Below the pieces are notes generated by a model. The model searched no databases, was not told the origin of the DNA, and was given only the letters and a program-made list of their open reading frames with translations. From Colletotrichum lupini (lineage: Eukaryota; Ascomycota; Sordariomycetes; Glomerellales; Glomerellaceae), in assembly GCF_023278565.1 (NCBI RefSeq), contig NC_064679.1:3844001-3908000 (forward strand): DNA of 64,000 nt, read 5' to 3'. Numbering within the stretch: the stretch's first letter is position 1; the number at the start of each line of letters is the position of its first letter. Below are positions 58,801 to 64,000 of this stretch, piece by piece. The position numbers and the translations under genes are program-made.

Positions 58801-60742
58801 AGAACACAAAGGATCCAGCTTCATTGCGCATATTACACATCCAGTAGAATATTGTGTTAACCGTGATCGCGTTGAGCAGCTTATATGGCAAGCTCATGAC
58901 CAAGTCGGCGACGGCCTCAGCTGATGCATGATATAAGGCGTACCGGACATGCTTCTCAACGATGGAGCGCTTGGCGTACAAAGCTGGCACCTCAAGCACG
59001 CATCCAAAGGCGTTAACCAGAGCGGCCGTGAACAGAAACGTGCTGCGCGACTTGATGGACTCGGCCGTATCGGGCAGACGAAAGAAGACACTAGCGACGA
59101 TGAGAGTCTGGAAGAGGTTGAGGACGAGCATCATCACCGTCATCTGCGGCGAGGCCTTGAGGAGCGCGAGTGCGCGCCATAGACATAGGAGAACCTGGCG
59201 TGGGTACGAAAGGGTGTAGGGAGACTTCCATCGTTGCATCCAAGACTGATCACTCTTCTTGCTCTCCAGGAACTCGGCAAAGTGTGTGCGTGAGTTGCGC
59301 GGGCCACTACTGCTCAGAGAAAAGGATGCGTCATAGGAGTCTAATTCATCGCCGAGCTTGCGGCGGAGACTACTCGTCCGCCATGCCTCGGCGAACTCGT
59401 CCGGAGTACGCGGGACCTTTTGCTCGTAGCCAGGCTTGACAATGCCCTCGCGCTCAGCTGGGCTTGTCATAGATGTCAGGAAGTCCGGTGTCGTCTGTAT
59501 CTTGGGACAAACGAAGCCCAGCCGCTGGAAGTAGCGTTTGGCTTCCGTCGTCTTCCCAAAGTGGATCTGTCGCCCTTCGTAGAGAACCAGTACTTTGTCG
59601 AACAACTCGTAGGCCTCTTCGGGTGCTTGATAGATGGCGACCATGCTCACCATGCCCATGATATCGCTCTGGACGCGCAAGTTTTTGCAGAGATCCACAG
59701 TCGCAGCGCTGTCGAGCCCACGCGTGCTGTTGTCCCAGCACTGGATCGGCGCGAAACTCAGCGCCGCCTCAGCAATGCTCACACGCTTGCGCTCGCCGCC
59801 AGATACGCCGCGTACTGTGTCGCCATCTGTCCCACCAACTGGTGTCTGCATCGTGTGCTGGATTCCCAGCATGGCCATAGTCACGTCACGCACCCATGTC
59901 GCATACTCGTCCGCTGATAGCCCAGCGGGCCGGGTTCTGGGCGCTCTCGCTCTCGCGGCGAAGAAGAGTGTGTCCGCTACCGAGAGCGCCGGGAAGTGAA
60001 CGTCCTCTTCGGCGGTGTAGATGGCGTCGCCTTTGAAGTAGCGCTTCATCTCATCGGCACTCACACCGCGGTAGTTGAGGTGAGAATCCTCTGCCACCTG
60101 CGTGCCTTGCGTATCTCCCGCCATGGTACGCAAAAACGTCGAGCAGCCACTACCTGGCGGACCCAGCACGCAAAGCATCTCGCCATCGTTGACGACTCCC
60201 TCGAGGTCATGCAGGATGCGCACCTGTTGACGCTTTATACGCAATAAGCCACGCATAGCTCCTGCGGCTTTGAGCCACCACGCGTTGCCAACCGTTGTTT
60301 GAAAGGCTGTGTCGGACCCGTAGCCTGAGACATTGAGCTTGCGATAGGCGACACCGGCCTTACGCACTTCGCAGCTGTCGGAGCGGAGGCGATAGAATGC
60401 TTTGGCCCATTCCCGGGCGTCAAAGTTGTTGCCAAAGGGATCGAGGGGTCCGTCTTGTTTAGGAGCCTTTGAGACGTCTAGCACAGAGTCGCTTTGGGTC
60501 GAAGATAACGAGACTTCGCCATTTTGTTGCTGTTTTTCGAGGAAAGACTTTGCTAGGTCTACGAGATCTGTAATGGCCTTGTATTCGTCCGCAGATATGT
60601 GTACAGATCTCGGCCGATTGTCACTGGGAGGCGGAGCGCCTGGAAAACTTAGAAGAGAGGCGCGATGCCGAGATGGACGCGAAGATCGCAAAATTGGCCG
60701 CTCGTTGTCTGCTTTTTCGTCGGTGGAGGGTGCGGTAGACAT
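55801..60742 (-). CDS. PDR-type (ABCG) full-size ABC transporter
   Basis: Exons 60742-57506 and 57447-55801 (58-bp intron, GTAAGT ... CAG) give about 1,627 residues. ATG 60742 (MSTAPSTDEK) is the first in frame; the open frame continues upstream without ATG. Reverse topology (NBD-TMD)2: NBD1 has GPPGSGCST (about 194-201) with the Cys-for-Lys Walker A usual in fungal PDR proteins, signature VSGGERKRVSIAE and Walker B CWDNSTRGLD. NBD2 has canonical GVSGTGKTT (about 911) and FLDEPTSGLDSQ but the degenerate signature LNVEQRKKLTIG. Each half has a six-helix membrane region with Cys-bearing extracellular loops. The family exports toxic or secondary compounds through the plasma membrane. Here it probably exports or protects against the cluster product. 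The tail after the last helices is unusually long and Ser/Gly/Asp-rich. Confidence 0.94.
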
Positions 60743-62202
60743 GCCTGTAGTTGACCGAGATGTAGACGTGTCAAGCTGCAAAAGCCGGTCTGGCAAGGCG
60801 GTGTTATCGAAGTTCACTTGATTTAACCTCAACTCTCTGAATGTTTCAACGATAATCAAAAGTGAAGCTTCAAGTGAGTTGCGATGTCAACCTTGGATCA
60901 GTTGAATTGTCTTGAAGGAATTATATTACTGAACATGCAGTGACCATGATCATACAGTTCTGAAGCCACATGTGCCACGCGCTAAGTGCCTGCTAATATC
61001 TATCATTAAGTATCTCGAGTGCTATTATGGACCATGCCGGATTGACTGCCCAGACGGGACTGTTTAGATGGGATGGATGACTGAGGTGTGGCAGCAAACT
61101 ACAACGGCTGCAGACAGCACGAAGGGACGGGATTTCGCATCTAAGCCCGGTCCCTGCTGTCTAGCGTCGGGAGTGACTCCGACTGGAACGAAAGTTTAAA
61201 GAACCTAAAACGGAAAGAAAAGTACCTGGCCATAGTTTGGGTATCTAAGTATAAAGTTGGGAATGTGTAAGCAGCTTGGAGGAAATGGATGCGAGCTTGG
61301 CGAGTACGGAGTATTCAAATAGAATTTCCCGCCCGTCCGTTGGAACGGATGGCCCGGCACATGAAAGCAAGCAACCCAGTGTGAGCTGCATGGAGCTTTG
61401 GCGCTCGCGGTCAACGCGCAACAAACCTTGTTTGACCTTGATCTTGAGTTTAAACGCCGATCAAGAAGGGGGTTTACGGATACGGGAGCGAAAGGCTGCC
61501 TTGGCGTCATGGGAATCCGTCGACTCGGAAACTAATTAAACTCTTTGAGCACTGACGCAGTTAACGGCAATCGGCCTACTTTACACTCCCGAGAAACGCA
61601 AAACCGGCCGCCAAGGTTCATGATGACAGCGTAAACTATGTTATGCGTCAGACTCATAACAGCAATACTGACCGATATCTCCCTCGAACTGTTGTCTGCC
61701 CGGCGAAAGTCTCCAGTGAAATCGATAAGACTAACTATCACAGAAGAACTAGGCTGTTTGGTGTCAACCGTGTCGTGCAATCAAGAACTTGAACTAACCT
61801 GTGGCCCATGCAACCCTGACCAATGCCACTTGGGAGATTTCTCGCAAGAATCCTGGCAAGATCACGGGATATAACTGTAGTAAGAATGATTTATGCAACA
61901 GTATTTACCCTTCGGTACAGTAAAGTTCGCACTTTGATCTTGGTGGAAGGACAAGGGGACAAGAAAGCATAGACCTGTCAGCTGCAGCCAAGGTAGTCAA
62001 AGAGAGATCAGATGCTCAACCTCTTAAAGAGGAATTGGGTTATCCCACACCACATCATTGTGATGCTAAAAGAATGAGAATCATATCCTCTTCATGTTCA
62101 TCTATAGCCATACGTGTAAGTAGGTGATTATTACCGAACGACTGTGATAGCAAAAGTAACCTTACGTATATATTTTTTTGGCACTAAGACAACAATCAGG
62201 AA
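60743..62202. promoter_or_regulatory. Divergent promoter region: ABC transporter / FAD monooxygenase
   Basis: About 1.46 kb with no supported gene. A TATA-like TATATATT lies at about 62167-62174, some 30 bp before the monooxygenase ATG. An everted CCG-N6-CGG lies near 61508-61519 and CGG-N8-CCG near 61167-61180. These are possible Zn2Cys6 sites but are individually weak. I did not find the CGGA-N3-TCGGA pattern seen in the other two cluster promoters. Confidence 0.4.
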
Positions 62203-63855
62203 ATGGAACAGACACGCGTCGTCATCGCAGGTGCAGGACCGGTAGGCTTGTTCACAGCCTATCTCCTCGCCCGTCAAAAGATTAAGTGCATCATCTTGGA
62301 GAGACGTCACAGCATATCAGAGCACCCGAAAGCCCACACCATCAACCCGTCGACACTCGAAATCTTTCGCCAGGCTGGCTTGGATGTAGCCTACATTCGA
62401 CGACAGGCAGCCAACCCAAAAGATGCCGGACATGTTCGGCTTGTCTACGGCCTGGCCGATACTGAGATTGGCTGCTTCCCCTACGAACACCAGGACGACG
62501 AGATGCGCAACTTGACGGCTGAGCCTTTGGTCAACTGGCTGCAGCCGCAACTAGAGCGGCTGCTTGAGAAGGCCGTACTCGAGACGGGCCTCGCTGAAAT
62601 CAGAAGAGGGTGGCAGGTCGACTCCGTCGATATCACCGATACAGAGGAAGCTGGCTGTATCGTCTCATGCAGCACTTCCACTGGACGAGGAAACGACATC
62701 AGCACCGAGAGACACAGCATCCAGGCTGATTTCATCATCGGAGCCGACGGCGTCAACTCGACCGTGCGAGCAAAGACAGCCGGCATCGACTTCCGATCCA
62801 TGGGACCAGGCCACGTCTATCAGTCCATCGTCTGCAAAGGCAGTCTTCGCGCCGCGCTTCCGCCGGGTCGCGAGGCCATGCTCTACTTTTGCTTCCACCC
62901 AGAGCACCCCAGCGAGTTCATCGCACACAACCTCGACGACTCCTTTGTCCACGTCACCCCTGTCATGGGTCCGTCGTCGGAGGCACCGCCAATCGAGGCC
63001 TGTCTCCCGGGTCTGCAGTACTCGGAGGTCCTCCGTACCACCTGGGAGACGGCACCGCGCGTGGCATCATCGTACAGCGACGCCAAGCACCACGTCTTTC
63101 TTGTGGGTGATGCCGCGCACAGCTTGCCCCCTCAGGGCGGCCTGGGCCTCAACACGGGCATCGCGGACGCACATAACCTGGTGTGGAAGCTGTCTTCCGT
63201 CATCTACGGAAAAGGCAGCCAAGACCTTCTCGCCAGCTTCACACGCGAGCGTAGGCCCGTCGCACTAGCGAATCTCGAGTACTCGAAGGCTAGCGAGGCA
63301 GCGTTCTACTCCGTCAGTACCTCTCTCGTTGGCCTCTCTATTCAGTTCCAAGAAGCCAAGGCACAGGAAGCTCCGGGATTGGACCTCGCCATGGACGCGT
63401 TCCTCCAACGCCGCGCCGTTTCCGCTGCAGCGGGGGAAGCTGTCAAGGAGGCGAGTAGACACTTTGACTCGCTTGCACTCCAGCTCGGATTCATCTACGA
63501 TGACCCGTCCGCTACGAAAGCCTTGCTTGATGACCCGACGGTCTATGTGCCGCAAGCGTGTCCCGGGGCAAGGCTGCCGCACGGAAACACGAGAGAGGGG
63601 CTGTCTCTGTTGGACCTCGTGCCCTACGATCGATTTACCGTGCTGCACTGCGCAAACCCTGCATTCGCGTCTTGCGACTGGGCTGTTGACGTGTCAGGCC
63701 TTGGTTTACCGGAGAGTTGGTATGGTGTGGTCCGGGAAATCAAGGGCGGTAAAGGGATCGTCGTGAGACCGGATCACCGAGTGCTAGTGCATGTAGATAG
63801 TCCGGGGCAAGCGGACGCTGCGATTGAAGAGTATTTGAATCATGGGAAAGTGTAG
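62203..63855 (+). CDS. FAD-dependent aromatic monooxygenase (PHBH/UbiH type)
   Basis: A single exon encodes 550 residues from ATG 62203. The N-terminal FAD-binding beta-alpha-beta motif is VVIAGAGPVGLF with the GxGxxG glycines at 10, 12 and 15. The acidic ILERR ends the second strand. The DG motif IIGADGVNSTVR (about 176-187) contacts FAD and NAD(P)H. The GD motif VGDAAHSLPPQGGLGLNTGIADAHNLVWKL starts near 301. A C-terminal thioredoxin-like extension (about 450-550) is as in phenol-hydroxylase-type members. These enzymes hydroxylate or oxidatively decarboxylate activated aromatic rings. No membrane segment or signal is seen. It is inferred to tailor the aromatic product of the neighbouring cluster genes and is divergent from the exporter. 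Confidence 0.93.
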   Translation: MEQTRVVIAGAGPVGLFTAYLLARQKIKCIILERRHSISEHPKAHTINPSTLEIFRQAGLDVAYIRRQAANPKDAGHVRLVYGLADTEIGCFPYEHQDDEMRNLTAEPLVNWLQPQLERLLEKAVLETGLAEIRRGWQVDSVDITDTEEAGCIVSCSTSTGRGNDISTERHSIQADFIIGADGVNSTVRAKTAGIDFRSMGPGHVYQSIVCKGSLRAALPPGREAMLYFCFHPEHPSEFIAHNLDDSFVHVTPVMGPSSEAPPIEACLPGLQYSEVLRTTWETAPRVASSYSDAKHHVFLVGDAAHSLPPQGGLGLNTGIADAHNLVWKLSSVIYGKGSQDLLASFTRERRPVALANLEYSKASEAAFYSVSTSLVGLSIQFQEAKAQEAPGLDLAMDAFLQRRAVSAAAGEAVKEASRHFDSLALQLGFIYDDPSATKALLDDPTVYVPQACPGARLPHGNTREGLSLLDLVPYDRFTVLHCANPAFASCDWAVDVSGLGLPESWYGVVREIKGGKGIVVRPDHRVLVHVDSPGQADAAIEEYLNHGKV

Positions 63856-64000
63856 GAAAATTAATGGTATGCTCCGTGTCTAGAAAACTTCAATATCAGG
63901 ATCTTCAGTTCTGTAATGCGATATTGATGGACATGATCGTCATGGAACTCGTTTACCATATGACACAGCAGTGCAACCTTACCATTCTAGAAGTCACATC

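Overview
The window comes from a filamentous ascomycete (Pezizomycotina, probably a Sordariomycete; the class is inferred). The genes have many short introns of about 45-90 bp, with GTAAGT- or GTATGT-like donors and CTAAC, CTGAC or TACTAAT branch points. Two long blocks are AT-saturated, with almost no CpA or TpG left, which is the footprint of repeat-induced point mutation (RIP). The protein families (Zn2Cys6 regulator, DUF7730-type protein, PDR transporter, DMATS prenyltransferase) are typical of these fungi. I rebuilt exon structures by hand from splice motifs and reading phase, so they are predictions.

Layout. 1-3.6 kb is poor in intact genes: the 3' end of an unidentified spliced gene, a small AT-rich patch and an F-box pseudogene that still has promoter-like elements. 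3,638-10,607 is one complete RIP-degraded Ty1/copia retrotransposon with 202-bp LTRs and a perfect 5-bp target duplication. 12.1-35.3 kb is a normal gene island: a ZNFX1-like helicase with NF-X1 and RZ zinc fingers, a secreted Pro/Gly/Thr-rich repeat protein, an Rrt8/EI24-like membrane protein, a nine-exon Zn2Cys6 regulator, a secreted SMP-30/lactonase-like protein, an intron-containing tRNA-Leu(CAA) and a mitochondrial-type Fe-S L-serine dehydratase. 35,689-42,037 is a second AT-saturated block bounded by 21-bp inverted repeats. It contains about two dozen short arrays of an 11-bp near-palindrome.

42.5-64 kb holds a DUF7730-type gene and then a compact secondary-metabolite cluster. The cluster has an indoleamine-dioxygenase-like/flavin-reductase/cytochrome-b5 fusion, a P450, a DMATS-type aromatic prenyltransferase, an O-methyltransferase-fold protein, a PDR/ABCG exporter and a PHBH-type FAD monooxygenase. 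The genes form three divergent pairs that share promoters of about 1.4 kb. No PKS, NRPS or terpene synthase lies in the window. The simplest reading is prenylation and oxidation of an indole/tryptophan or similar aromatic substrate, followed by export. The cluster may continue past position 64,000.

Most notable points: (1) the two copia LTRs carry strictly reciprocal mutation patterns that switch at one alignment position, as expected if a mutated circular copy recombined into an unmutated solo LTR; (2) the phased 11-bp repeat arrays in the inverted-repeat-bounded block; (3) the IDO-FNR-cytochrome b5 fusion next to a DMATS gene; (4) the methyltransferase-fold protein lacking the usual catalytic histidine.
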